A stretch of DNA of 64,000 bases, taken from positions 8,660 through 72,659 of the forward strand of contig JAKJXP020000065.1 of the NCBI GenBank assembly GCA_022225965.2, written 5' to 3'. The position numbers were made by a program, and so were the translations under genes. The number at the start of each line of letters is the position of its first letter. Positions within the stretch are counted from its first letter, which is position 1. The notes below the pieces were generated by a model. That model was given only the letters and a program-made list of their open reading frames with translations. It was not told where the DNA came from and did not search any database. Source of the stretch: Diatrype stigma (lineage: Eukaryota > Ascomycota > Sordariomycetes > Xylariales > Diatrypaceae). Shown here piece after piece: positions 1 through 11,788 of the stretch.

Positions 1-97
<97 letters not shown>
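1..97. repeat. 97-base poly-C homopolymer
   Basis: The window opens with 97 consecutive C residues and then turns abruptly into ordinary mixed sequence. No telomere-type unit (such as CCCTAA) is present. A homopolymer this long at a sequence edge is more likely a sequencing or assembly artefact, or a collapsed low-complexity tract, than a biological element. A shorter natural run of 20 C occurs at 31721-31740, so C runs do exist in this genome. Confidence 0.9.
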
Positions 98-98
<1 letters not shown>

Positions 99-1713
99 CA
101 GTTATGTCCCCTTGTCTGGTGGTTGAATGTCATAATATCGGAAGACATCGTCCTTGACACGCAATGTAGTAATGCACAATACGTGACCGGAGTAGGATAT
201 CTTGAAATAATAGCACGTACCCATGTGCCATTGTTAGATTATGTATGACAACAAGATCACCTAACACTGCTGGTCGATATAGTTGCTGGTTTTCTGAACG
301 AAGTGTGCGCAATGAAGAAGATGACAGGGTAGAACGAGATGACCGTTGGCTTTGCAGATGTATGGGCGCCTTGAATGGTCTTTTCTTGCTGGTGTCTGAG
401 GCACTCATTATTTTCCTACCTAGGGTAACAGCAATTCACTGTCAAAGCCTTTCCACTGCCCGGGCAACCAGACCCCTCCAAGACTTGCCAGTATTAGTAC
501 AGTTAAGAGTGCAGCCTCCTAACAATTCAAGCCAGGTTGGTGTAGTGGTCAGCACAACAAGATTCTGCCTAATGGTCAAAACACAAAAGTGAAGGCCTTG
601 GGTTCGATTCCCTGTGGGTGTACAAATGGACACCGCAGAACGGGTAACTCTTCCACCCTGTGAGAAAAAATACTGCCTACCGCCACAAAAAGGAAAAGAG
701 AAATGGCAAGAAACAGAAGACCCAGGTTCGATTCCTGGACCAGGCAATATTCTTTTCCCCCCCTTCATCTTTTGCAGAGTAAAACAACACATCGAGAGGT
801 TTGATGATCTCTACGCAGCGGTATAGCCATGTCGCGAATGTCAGGACCAACAATTTCCTGCCACGGAGAATTAGTTCTGGTCCTTTCCCGGATCCTCATG
901 TGTTTGTATCTCCATGATCAAGCATGCAGGTGCTAACTAGCACCACCATACACAGCCTCGGAAGGCCATTGGGGTTGTAAGACGCAGCGAAACAATATGC
1001 CGTCTCTTCCATCTCAGAAGGGATACGCGAAAGCTACGGGATGTGGTCCCCTTGGCTTTTTGATGCTGCTGCCGTGTAGCTCAATAAAACAAGTCATGAT
1101 GTTGCGTATTTGATTTGTTCTAAATAGGCGTCTTATTATGATGACCGAAGACGGCCAAGGTAAGAGAGCGGCAGAGTCAATGACTCAATGTCACAGGATG
1201 CATCATCAAGGCACGATGCGTCGGCAGACCACTACTCTTGCTCGACGAGTCAAGCATCGACCTAGACACTCAATCAGATGTTCATCTCCGGATGGACATC
1301 ATCTCAAACCTGCATAGTCTGCTTGCGTGGATTATGGACTGGTGATAAGGGCTGTAGCTAACTAGTGTCCGAGTTACTAGTCGGCCAGCACGAACCACCT
1401 TCAGTCGACATCTCGACAAGGAACAAGGATGGAACTCGAAGAATTCTGTCCGAGCTCGAAATTTAATTAAAATTCGCGTCGCGTGTCGCTGTAGTTATGG
1501 GCAATGACGTGCCAACATTGGCCCGTCATCGCTGGAGTATTTGAGCGAAAGCAGTAACTCAGAGAAGACAAGTTCTGCCCTTCAAATTTTTGCTTTCATT
1601 TGTATCTCTTCTCACTTGCAGACATACGTTCTTTGAGGACTGTGTCATTAGACGACGTGAAGACTTACTCAGCCGCTTCAAATCATCCATTTTATTCTGC
1701 AATCTCGGTCATC
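98..1713. other. left-edge intergenic region
   Basis: Apart from the SINE-like remnant at 530-750 I find no gene. Short open frames on both strands at 130-826 overlap the repeat; their antisense translations contain the peptide patterns typical of translated tRNA T-arms. The last few hundred bases should contain the promoter and 5' leader of the ankyrin gene. No convincing TATA box or operator can be assigned by eye. Confidence 0.5.
530..750 (+). repeat. tRNA-related SINE-like remnant
   Basis: A Pol III A-box-like stretch (TTGGTGTAGTGGTCAGCAC, about 536-554) closely resembles the D-arm region of eukaryotic tRNA-Gln or tRNA-Glu. It is followed about 45 nt later by a perfect B-box core, GGTTCGATTCC (601-611). 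A second B-box, GGTTCGATTCC (725-735), sits in a perfect 5-bp T-arm (CCAGG, loop TTCGATT, CCTGG). No 5' acceptor strand pairs with either 3' end, and no clean anticodon arm forms, so neither copy looks like a working tRNA. Two B-boxes about 120 nt apart suggest a tRNA-derived SINE or two tRNA relics. No clear poly-A tail or target duplication is visible. Confidence 0.45.
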
Positions 1714-2820
1714 ATGCTATACAAAAGGCCTCGCCCTGATGACGACTTAGAGCGAGAATTAGCAGCAATCAAAAGAGCATGCGAAACATGGAGCCCTTTG
1801 CACTACGCCATCGAGAATTGGGAGTCAACATGTGTGGTCGACAGCCTGGTCAATCAGTTCTGGGATCCGACAGTTCAGAATGAAAAAGGACTGACGCCTC
1901 TACTTCGGGCATGTCAGATTGGGAACTTTGCCGGTGCTTTGGAGCTGATAGAGGAAAGGGGAGCCCGGGTTTCCCTGGAAGAACTGCTGGAGGATGAGCC
2001 AAAATGCCCCCCGTTACTCCATCTTGCCGTCCAGGGCAGAGACAACTTCAAGCAAGACGGTCGAAGGATCCTTCTCGAACGGCCCGGACCAGTCGAAGCT
2101 CGAGACGCGGAGCAAGTCGCTTTCATCAAGTTCTTGCTTGCGAAGGGAGTGGATGTCGATGAGCTATTCCTGCGGAACCGGAACGGTCATCGAGGACAGT
2201 GCACACCCTTAAACACTGCAATAGGTGGGATCGACTCGGAAGGCCGGGGTGCTGATACGGTTCCTGCTGTCGTTGAGGCCTTGCTCGAAGCAGGTGCAGA
2301 CCCCAACCATCCCGATGAGTCAGGCTCTACGCCCTTGTTCAATGCCGTCGTAAGCAGCTCTCATATTTCTCTTGCCCACCCGCTGGCGTGTATCTAACTC
2401 TGAGTGTTGCAGCGCTTCTGCGTGGCGGATGATTGCGACCTCGAAGTCAGGCGTGAGACCTGGGCCGTGATACGCCTACTGGTAAAATATGGCGCCAGGC
2501 TGGACGTCGGGACAGAGAGCGGAGACTCGCCGCTGAGCATTGCAGCCGAGGCGGCCCAACGTATGGCAGCGAGGGATAGCGAGTGTCACAAGCTACTGAG
2601 CGTTGCGGCGGCCGAGGCGGCGGAGCAGGGTGAATCAAGGGATAGCGATTGTTCCAAGCTACTGAGCGTCGCAGCCGAGTTGGCGCAGCGTAGACCGAAG
2701 GAGAGCGATTGCTACAAGCTATTCAAGTTCTTGTTTGAGAGCTGTTCTCCCGAGAATACGTCCTCGGTTGTGTTCAAGTGTATGAGAGTGGTCGATCGAG
2801 AGCTCAAAAGGCCGCGATGA
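1714..2820 (+). CDS. ankyrin-repeat-like protein, hypothetical
   Basis: Proposed exons are 1714-2349 and 2413-2820, giving about 347 aa. The 63-nt intron starts GTAAGC, ends TTGCAG, and has a CTAAC branch site at 2394. The frame is open upstream to about 1600, but 1714 is its first ATG, so a 5' exon cannot be excluded (a TTGCAG acceptor-like site lies at 1616-1621). Several segments look like ankyrin units: WSPLHYAIEN, GLTPLLRACQIGN, LHLAVQGRD, LLEAGADPNHPDESGSTPLFNAV, VKYGARLD. These point to a protein-protein interaction scaffold; no catalytic domain is visible. The C-terminal third carries three imperfect copies of a roughly 25-residue Ala/Glu-rich unit, each with an SxCxKL core. The specific role is unknown. 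Such proteins are common, fast-evolving accessory genes in Pezizomycotina. Confidence 0.7.
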
Positions 2821-3919
2821 GCTGATGGTAGCCAGGTGGAGGTTATTGTCGGGCTGAAAGTTCAAGCTGAAGTAGTGTTTGAAGATCCTGAGTGTATAGG
2901 ACAATGCCTCTTGGCCACTCGTGTATATAAGTAAACTTCCCTCTAGTGACATACTGATCAACGCCGACATCGAGCCCTAAATAGGAGCAGAAGAAGATTC
3001 ATCACAGCGTGGAAGTTGACATGGAAAGCATCCGATCGAAGACACCCAGTTTTCAAGACAACTTCATCCTAATATGCCGTACTAAAGGGCTCTGGGCTCT
3101 GCATGCTGTATAAGTGCTTCCAACGGCCCCCTCGTCATAAGCTTGCCCAAGCTGTTATATTGTTCACACATCTGATCTCGCTGTAATACAGAAGGTTGTC
3201 ACCTATGATGGCTTGTCGCATCTGTGTCCTGCATAACACTAGCAATGATCACAATGCCTCGCTGTAGTTCAGGTCAGAGCATGGAGTGGTGTTGGTATGT
3301 ATAGCAGAGAAGATGAAGGCCGAACAACAGCCAAATAACCTCCGTGGACCGTGGGTATGTAGTTGAATAGGGGCTCCACCTCTCCGGCTACTGTACGCAC
3401 TTAGACAAGACAGGTGAAGCCGAGGCCCCGCGATTCGGCTTCGTCATAATTACCTGTTACCCGGCAAGTACTACCTACCTATAATCTAGTTGTCTAAGTA
3501 CCTAAATACCTACATGTATGTAGTACTACTTCCTCCCTGATACACCTTCTTCTAACTACGTGATCCGGCTGCGCCAACGATGCAGCAGCATCAGCAGACT
3601 CACCATTTATACCTAGGTACTATTCAAGAAGCTCGACAGATATACCGAACCGAATCTTACGCTATAGTCCAACAAGTGCCTACCTTCCGATGCGATAGCG
3701 CAAGGCTTTCCCCACTCTCGCGAGGCCCGCGCCGCGCCGGATGCCCGACACGACACGACACTGACCTTGATTGGATCTACGAGTATCTGTCTGTTCACCA
3801 GGTCTGCTTGCTTACTTGCTAGGTAGTTGCGCAGGCAGTGCAGGTGCCTGCAGTCAAAGAGATATTCGACACGAGCTTGACGAACAGGAGCGCGCGCGCG
3901 CATCGTAACCGCAGTCGCA
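2821..3919. other. intergenic region upstream of PEX7
   Basis: No supportable gene. It contains dispersed TACCTACC/TACCTAAATACC motifs around 3470-3530 and a GCGCGCGCGC run at 3891-3900 just before the PEX7 start. The short frames here have neither family resemblance nor splice context. Confidence 0.5.
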
Positions 3920-5287
3920 ATGGCATCTTCTTCTCCGATGCTGGAGTTCCGGACGCCGGGCTTCAACCCCTACGCCGTCAAATACTCGCCGTACTACGAC
4001 TCGCGCATTGCCGTCGCGTCGGCCGCCAACTACGGCATCGTGGGAAATGGCCGCCTGTTCTGCCTGGGGCTGGGCCCGCAGGGCATCTTTGTCGAGAAGA
4101 CGTACGTGCTCTTACTGTCCTTCCCTTCGGTCCACCTGCCTGCCTACCTGCCGACCTACCTACATACGCACCCATACCACGTAAAAGAGGGAGGAAAGGG
4201 GGCGCATAGAAGACAAGAGAATGCTGTGGATGACACAATGGAACTGGACTGACTTAGAAGGGGTGGACGGACAGGTTCGACACCAACGATGCGCAGTACG
4301 ACCTCGCTTGGTCGGAGATCAACGAGAACCAGCTGCTGGTGGCGTGCGGCGACGGCTCGGTCAAGCTGTACGACGTCGGCGTGGCGTCCGAGTTCCCCGT
4401 CATGAACTTCCACGAGCACAAGCGGGAGGCCTTCTCGGTGGCCTGGAGCCCCGTCACCAAGGACACGTTCGCGTCGAGCTCGTGGGACGGGACCGTCAAG
4501 ATCGTGCGTTCCTTTCTTTCTCTTGCATTCGCCCCCCCTCCCCTCCCCTCCCTTCTTCCGGTCTCACTGACACCAAAACTCTCTACAACAGTGGTCCCCC
4601 GCGCGCAAAGACTCCCTCAAGACCCTCCCCGTCGGCAACTGCGCCTACAGCACCTCGTACTGCCCGAGCAACCCGCAGCTGATCTCGTGCGTGTCAACGG
4701 ACTCGCACCTGCGGATATTCGACCTGCGCACGCCCATATCGGCCTCCTACCACCTAGCCGTCAAGATCCCCGTGCACCACCTACCGCGCGGCGCGCCGCC
4801 GCCACCACCTCCACGCCCCATGGCACCGCCAGCGCCAATACCGCCCGCTACGCCAACCACGCCCGCCGAAGTGCTCACCCACGACTGGAACAAGTACCGA
4901 GAGCCCGTGATCGCGACGGGGGGCGTCGACCGCGCGATCCGCACCTTCGACATCCGGAGCCCCGCGGCGGGGCCGCTGTCGGTGCTGCTCGGCCACCAGT
5001 ACGCCGTGCGCCGGCTGGCGTGGAGCCCGCACGCCGCCGATATCCTCGTCAGTGCCAGCTATGACATGACGGTGCGGCTGTGGACGGACGGGTCGACTAT
5101 GGCGCCGGAAGGGATGGGGGGAGAGCCGGTCAAAGCAGGGGTCCAGCTCGGCGTCATGAACCGCCATACGGAGTTCGCGACCGGTGTGGATTGGTGCTTG
5201 TTCGGTGTGGGCGGGTGGGTGGCTACGGTCGGTTGGGATGAGAGGCTGTTGTGTTGGGATGCGAATATGATGCTTCAGGGGCGGTAG
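3920..5287 (+). CDS. pex7: peroxin-7, PTS2 import receptor (WD40)
   Basis: Exons 3920-4101, 4275-4503 and 4592-5287 encode about 368 aa. Introns start GTACGT and GTGCGT and end ACAG; all phases join cleanly. The start RTPGFNPYAVKYSPY, the YGIVGNG turn, and WD blades such as GDGSVKLYD, SSSWDGTVKI, LGHQYAVRRLAWSP and ASYDMTVRLW are characteristic of Pex7. Pex7 binds the N-terminal PTS2 signal of matrix enzymes such as 3-ketoacyl-CoA thiolase in the cytosol, and in fungi works with a Pex20-type co-receptor to dock at the peroxisome. The length is slightly above yeast and human Pex7, owing to a Pro/Ala-rich insertion of about 35 residues (4785-4870) between blades. The last blade keeps HTEFATGVDW. 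The ATG at 3920 matches the family N-terminus. Confidence 0.94.
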
Positions 5288-6690
5288 GTAGGTAGCCAAC
5301 CTTGCAAGGTGTATGTAAAGAAGGAAAGCATGATGGCTACGGATGGGTATGGTAGGTGTCGTACTACGATAGTTTTGAACTTGGAGGTTATGTACTTATT
5401 TATCTACATAGGAGTTAGGTCACGTCGCGTCGGACGAGGCCATGCGAGGGAAGGGGCAAAGCGTACGCACGCACAACTATTAGAATTTCAAGCGCCCATA
5501 TGATAATAAATCAGAGACGGAATTATGAGAGGGAGGCGGGAAAGTCCGCACAGCCAAGATTCGAACTTGCAACCATCAACCACTGTCAACGAGAGGCGGG
5601 GGTGGGGGTGCAAAGGAGGCACGCTCAGAACCCAAGCAGAAGCAGAAGCAAAGGATGCTAATGGGCTGGATTGGCCGGATACTCGAGAATATATTGGTAG
5701 CCGCCCACGTACATTATGATCGAGTCACAGCCAAGACTAGCGCCAGCCTACCTGTTTGGAACTATACTATTAGGCCATCAATCCAGCAGCGAAGCAGGAC
5801 CGGTTGAAAATACAAGGACGATTTCCTGGCTGCCACAGTTTCCCCGACACCTGCTAGATATATAGAGATGGATGGTATCCTAAGACAGCATGCACCCTGG
5901 CAGGGGATTCATTGGCCCAAGAATGCGGGGGGAGAAAGGAAACCCTAGGTCAGCATGTCAGTCTTCTGCAGAGAGGAGCAGTGCTAGACCCAGGGACGAA
6001 CCGAGTGCTATTTAGGTAGAGGAGCCGGGTGAAACGGCACAAGGGGAAAGAAAGGAGCTCTGCTGTTGGTTTGCTGAACGTGTTCGTCTGGGTTACAGGG
6101 GAGGGGGTGATATTCACGAGCATTGATATGCGTTCTATGACTATTGGGGGTGGATGTTGTACCACCAAGTCGATTTGGAAGGTTTATTACTCTTGGGATA
6201 TGGGTGTCTAGATAATATCGAGGATCTATTGTCGCGGACTGTTTTACGAGGTCAAGTATTTCGACAGATGCTACTTCACGTGTGTAACCTAAGCTCGAAT
6301 CGACATCAACATCAATGCAATCGTAGTACAACGGCAATTTAACAGATGTGATACGAGGTCCGATATACCTTAGAAAAGCGTCTCACCAGCAGAAAACACA
6401 CGCACGCACGTACGCCAGCGAATATGTATTTGAACACAGGAATGTAATAACATAATCATCCCACCACCCATATCAGTTCAGTCAGTCATCAAACCGTCAA
6501 GTCATCCATCCCTGAGCTAGCAAGTTAGACCCTAAGTTCAACCCTCCGCCCCTTTAAACCTGACCATCATCATCATCCATACATAGCATAGCACCTTGCA
6601 TGCGCCTCGCCTCCTGGTATTTACACCTAACACACTGTTCTCTTGCTCAATCACCCACACCCCCTCTTCTTCCATCCTTGGCCTCTCCTT
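5288..6690. other. intergenic region between PEX7 and SMC2 (convergent 3' ends)
   Basis: PEX7 and SMC2 converge here, so the stretch should hold both 3' UTRs and polyadenylation sites. A tRNA T-arm-like antisense motif at about 5558-5575 (GATTCGAACTTG) has no matching acceptor or anticodon arm. I see no gene. Confidence 0.5.
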
Positions 6691-9600
6691 TCACTTAAAG
6701 TCCGCAGCCGTCAAGGCCTGCACCATACTAGTGCCCTCGCTGAAGCGGGTGCGGAAAATGCGGTTGGCGTTCTGGAACATGCCGTCCTTCAGGGAGACGA
6801 CGATGAACTGGGAGCCGCGGAAGCGGGTCTTGATAAGGCGGCCGATGTTCTGGGTGTGGGACAGGTCGAGGGCAGCGTCGACCTCGTCGAGGATGTACAT
6901 GGGGGCGGGCTTGAACTGGAGCAGGGCCATGATGAGGGACAGGGCGACCAGGGAGCGCTGCCCGCCGCTCAGCTCTGTCAGGCTCTGCTTCCACACCTTG
7001 CCGAGGCAGACCTTGACCTCGAGCCCCTCGTTGATCGTCTTCCCCTCGGGCGGGTCCAGCTTGGCGAAGCTGCCTCCCGGCAGAAGCTCCGAGAAGATCT
7101 GCCCGAAGTCCGCGTTGACCTTCTGCCACGTCTCCAGCAGGGCCTTCTTCTTGTAGTCGTCGAGGCTGATGATGGTCTCCTCGATCTTGCGCTTGTCGCG
7201 GATGACCGTCTTCATCATGTGCTTCAGGCCGACCTCCTTCTTCTCCACGCTGTCGATCATGTTCATGACCTTGGGGTTGATCTTCTTCTTCATCCCTTGG
7301 TGCCGGTCTGTCAGTGTCTTCAGCGTTGCCTTGCACTCGGCAATGTTCTGCCCCGCGAAGTCGTAGGGGGTCCCCGCCCGTCCGAAGTTGTCCCTCTCCT
7401 CCGCGATCCATTCGTGCTTCTCCTCCAACTCCGCCAGGCGCGCCGCCAAGCCCTGCTTCTCCTTGTGGAACTTGTCCACCTGGTGCCCGAGCTTCTGCAG
7501 CTCAAGCCCCTCCTCGGCGATCCGCGCGTTCTTCGACCGCGTCGCCTCTTCCAGCGCGTTCAGCTCGTCATCGAAGCCCGTCAGCTTCGCCCGCTCGTCG
7601 TCGAGCTCCGCTTGCGCGAGGTCGTGCGTCTTCTGGAGGTCCGCCCGCTTCCGGAGGATGTCGTTGATCTCCTGTTCTTGTGACTTGATTGCCAACTCGA
7701 CTTCTTGGAGTTGTTCCCTAGCGGCGGCGAGGTCGCCCGAGACCTGCTCGGAGTCCAGCTGCGCGCTCTGAAGCTCTTTCTGAAGAGACTTCACGGTACC
7801 CGAGGTCTTGACCAAGGACTCCCTCAACTTATCGAGGGCGGTTTGCAACTCGACTAGCTTGGAATCCTTGTTGTTCTCGAAGTCCTTCATGTCCTTCTCG
7901 ATCCTCTTGACATCCGCGCTGGCTTCAGCCTGCCGTTTCTTGGCTTCCACGCTGTTACTCTTAAGCTGGGCGATCGACTCCTTCATGTTCTCCACTTCTT
8001 GGATGATCGATGATGATGAGTTGCCGCTGATCTGTTCCTCGGCCAGCTTCGTCTCGTGGGATTTGAGGTCGAGGTCTTGCTTGATCTTTCGGGCCTGGTC
8101 GAGCTTCGACTTCTCTCGCGCGATCCGAGCCTGCAGATCTCTGAGAGAGCCCTCCGCTTCCCGCAGCTGGCGGTTAATCTCATTGAGCTTCTGCAACGTG
8201 ACGAGAACACCGCTCGAGTTAGGTGCGCTACCACCGGAAAGCGTCCCGGACGGGTCGTAGGCGTCTCCGTCGAGGGTGATACTCCTCATCCGTACATTGG
8301 GGTCAAACGTTACCCTCTTGGCGGTCTCGGCATCCTGGCAGATCAACGTATTGCCGAAGACGTACTCCATCGCTGCAGACACCTCGTCATCATAACCAAC
8401 AAGTGTCAGCGCTAGGTCGACCTTCCCTGGCGCAATCTTCTGTGCAGTCGCAATCGTCTGGGCTGAAGCCTTGAAAGTCGAGATCTTGTTTAAGGGAATG
8501 ATCGTGACACGCTTGCGCAGCTTCCCGCCCTGCAGGAGCTGAGTACCTGTGACCTCGCTGTCCACGACGACGTTATACAGGCGACCGCCGGCGCAAATCT
8601 CCAGGGCAGTGCCTGCGCGTATGTGTTCTTTGTCGAGAGTGAACAGCTGTGCCACAAGGCCCTTGACTTTAGAGCGATCGAAATTTGGGGTCGGATCAGC
8701 ATAGTTGAAATCGATATTGGCCACTCGGCGCTTGAGTGCGTCGGCCTCCTGTCGCAAGTTTCGGATGGACTGTTGTAATGATGATTCTTGCTTGTACAAT
8801 TCTTCCCCTTGTCCTGGCTCAAAACCCAGCTTCGAGAGCTGGGCCTCAAGCTTTTGTGATTGTGCTTTGAGACCCTCTAGATCACGCAGGAGGCCAGCAT
8901 TTTGTTCCTTGGCCTTTTTCGCCCGGGGTTCCTCCTCCTTTATGCGCTTCTCAAGATGAGCAATCTTGATCTTCGCCTGTTCTTGCTCCGTCGCCGAAGT
9001 GGCCGCCCGGTTTTTCGCATCTTGCAGTTGGCCTTGGTAACCGCTTTCCTGTCCTTCCTTGGATGCCACACCCGTTTGTAGTGTTTGAAGCAGTTCCTCT
9101 TTCGACTCGGCATCTTGAATTTGCTTCTCGTTTTCCTCCTTGGCTGCGTCGTATTTCGCCTTGATCTTCTCATACGCCCTCGTCTTCTCTTTCAGAGTGG
9201 CCTCAAGTTCAGCGACATTTTTCTGCACGGCCGTCTTGCGCTCTTCCTCCTCCGCCTTGCTCGACTTCTTCAAGTCTACTACAGTGGCTAACCGGACAAG
9301 CTCGTTGGAATGCTTCTTGACGCTATCTTCCAGCCCTTGTGCTTTGCCACCCTTCTTCAGCTCCTTGTCTCTTTGGGCCTTGACCCGCTTGACGTCTTCT
9401 TCGAGGTGGGAAATTTCGCTCTTGAGCCTGACAGCAGCGTCTTCGAGGTCCTTCTGTCGCTGTTTCTTGTTTTCTAGGTCGGTGGCGGATTGGTCTATTC
9501 TCTCTCGGCATCTTACGTAGTCGTGCGCGTACACCACCCTCGTCAAGCGCTCCATGTCGTTTTGTGTCTGTTGGAAGTCCAGGAAAGCGCGCTTCTCGGT

Positions 9601-10442
9601 TCTCAGCTTTTCTAGTTTCGGTTCGATTTCGTCACGTAGAAGGGAGCTGATCTCTTGCAGCTTCATCTCCTTCTTCGCCATGGTCTTCAGTGCCTTGTCC
9701 CTTCGGTCCTCAAACATTCTTGTGCCGGCCGCTTCCTCGATCATGGCTAGTATCTCGACTGCCTTCATATTCAACACTTTCGTGATCCGACCTTGCATGA
9801 TTAGGAAGTTGGGGTTGTTGATGTTCAGCTGGACGGATTGGAACAGGTTCTGGACGGTCTGCTGTTGCGCTCGGTGTCCGTTGATCAAGTACTTTGATGT
9901 TCCTCCTAGAACGATCTGCCGAGTTACACTGATACTTCCATACTCCTCAAATCCTATGGGTGATTTTTGCTTGTCCTTGTTGTCGAAGACGATGGTGACG
10001 CTCGCTTTCGTAACACCGGCTTGGCCGCGCTTGTAGATAAGATCCTAGCAAGGCATTTAGTGTCTGTAATTCTGGATGAATGGGTAGTCTTCCCCCATAC
10101 TTGTAAGTTCTGCGCCCGGACTGTCGACATGTTGGTGATACCTAAGACGAAGCAAATGGCATCTAGAATGTTGGACTTGCCACTACCGTTCAGCCCGGTG
10201 ATGGAGTTGAAGCTCTCATCCCTATGCGACGTTAGTTCTTGCCATGCGACACACATGCGACACCGCGACACCATGCGGCACACCGAGCGTTGGATCTAGC
10301 TTACCAGGAGCTGATGACGGTGCGCACCGCATACGACTTGAAGCCCTATAGAGACTGTCAGAGAAACGAGGCCTTGCATGTCGATATTTCCTGAATAACA
10401 GGAGGGAGAGCATACATCTATGATCACCTCAGTCACCCTCAT
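6691..10442 (-). CDS. smc2: SMC2, condensin core ATPase
   Basis: Minus-strand exons are 10416-10442, 10305-10345, 10101-10221 and 6691-10044, giving about 1180 aa, the usual size for SMC2. The N-terminus [18 protein letters not shown] is diagnostic. Walker [10 protein letters not shown] lies near residues 32-40, the ABC signature LSGGQ near 1088, and Walker [12 protein letters not shown] near 1112-1122. Between them are two long coiled coils flanking the hinge (around [16 protein letters not shown]). SMC2 pairs with SMC4 and the kleisin and HEAT subunits to compact and resolve mitotic chromosomes. The first coding exon is only 9 codons and the second 41 nt; introns are 70, 83 and 56 nt with GTATGC, GTAAGC and GTATGG donors. 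The gene is transcribed divergently from the CUE gene at 11789. Family assignment is essentially certain. Confidence 0.97.
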
Positions 10443-11788
10443 TTTGGCGGTGCTGTATCGACTTGTGCAGAATCCGAGGGGTTGCGGGCTGTGGGTTGTT
10501 CGTCTCTTGATGCTGTCATGGGCTTGAAATGGTGGCAGAACGAAGTAATTACGGCATTTGTTTTGGACATTCACCGTTGCTTTGCCCGTTGCTATTTGGA
10601 CGCGCTGCAGCTCCAAGTCAACAATTGGAATAATTGGGCCCATCCAATGGCTCCGGGTCTCAAATTCCATCCAATGCCCTTGCCAATTCCGTCCCTGCCC
10701 CGCACCTGAGATTCTTCAAGGTTGCACAGCACTGATACATACACTACCACCCACATGCGGACACCTACCTAAGTACCTACCAGGGTGCCTACCCACATGG
10801 CACGCCTAATGACAGGTAAGCACACTTGGCGCATAACCTGATTATTCGCATACCTCTGACACAACGATGTCCATTGCTACCCAGACGGGCGGAAGGGCGG
10901 AACAGTGACAGGGGCTGCCATGTTACGCAATGGCTGTTGATACATGCGTGATCACTGCAGGCGGACAATCTCAGAATAGGTCTCAGGAATCAGAACGAAG
11001 GTATGTAAGTATGTATGTAAGTAGCCATTTGCCCTGAACTATCAAGAGTCAACCTAGAGCTTTCTGGTTTCTCTCTGGCCATTTTGACCTTTCTATTGTC
11101 GGTGAGGTTATTTATATATTGGATGAAAGCCGTGAACTCAAATCAGAAATGATCCCGAGAATAGGCCAAACCTTTCATTAGGTAATTGCCTAGGTCGACA
11201 TTGATAAGACACCTCAGACACATAATAAGTAGCAATTTGCTCCTTTCTTTACTATAACGCCTCGAACGCTCTTCTTGGCTTTACTTTGCTTTTATTTGCT
11301 CTACCGCATAGAACAGGGCCGCCTTGCCTCCCAGGTTTACCAGCTTGCATCACATGCTACATAATACATACATCCATATTCCAGTACCAAGGAGCCAGAT
11401 AAGCACTACGTTAGGGTAGTTACACCGAGCCTTGCATTGTCACCCTGACCTCGGGACTTGCCACGACGCATGTACGCACGCGACACTCTGCCGCAAGTTT
11501 CCGGTTCCCAACTTCGATCTTCCTCCCCCTCCTGATATCGAGTTCGAATAAAAAAACAAACACGACAGACACGACGTTTCGAAAGAGAAGCAGAGGAGCC
11601 GCTCGCCATTCGTGGCATTGTTTCTGCTTCAGACTAGCCGGCCAAGCACAAACGAAATACACGAATCAGGGTCAATTCCTGCCTCTCACCCCCCGTCCGG
11701 ACGACAGACAGACAGATAGACAGAACAAGTGAAGACAGGACAAAGACGGGCCAGGTCAGGCCAGGATAGGATAGGATACGACGCAACC
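10443..11788. other. divergent promoter region, SMC2 / CUE gene
   Basis: About 1.35 kb separates the start codons of two divergent genes, so it should hold both promoters and 5' leaders. It shows pyrimidine-rich and TACCTA-type short motifs (about 10760-10800, 10990-11030). No long frame resembles a protein family, and no RNA gene is visible. Confidence 0.5.

Noticed and set aside
1..97. Telomeric repeat
   Set aside because: The run is pure C without a TAA interruption; it does not match fungal CCCTAA-type telomere units.
5545..5600. Antisense tRNA T-arm-like motif (GATTCGAACTTG)
   Set aside because: Only the T-arm resembles a tRNA. No acceptor strand pairs with it, and no anticodon arm of proper length can be folded.
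6643..7683. 346-codon plus-strand open frame
   Set aside because: It is antisense to the SMC2 coiled coil and ATPase head. Its Leu/Val/Glu-rich translation is the expected shadow of GC-rich coiled-coil codons, with no family resemblance.
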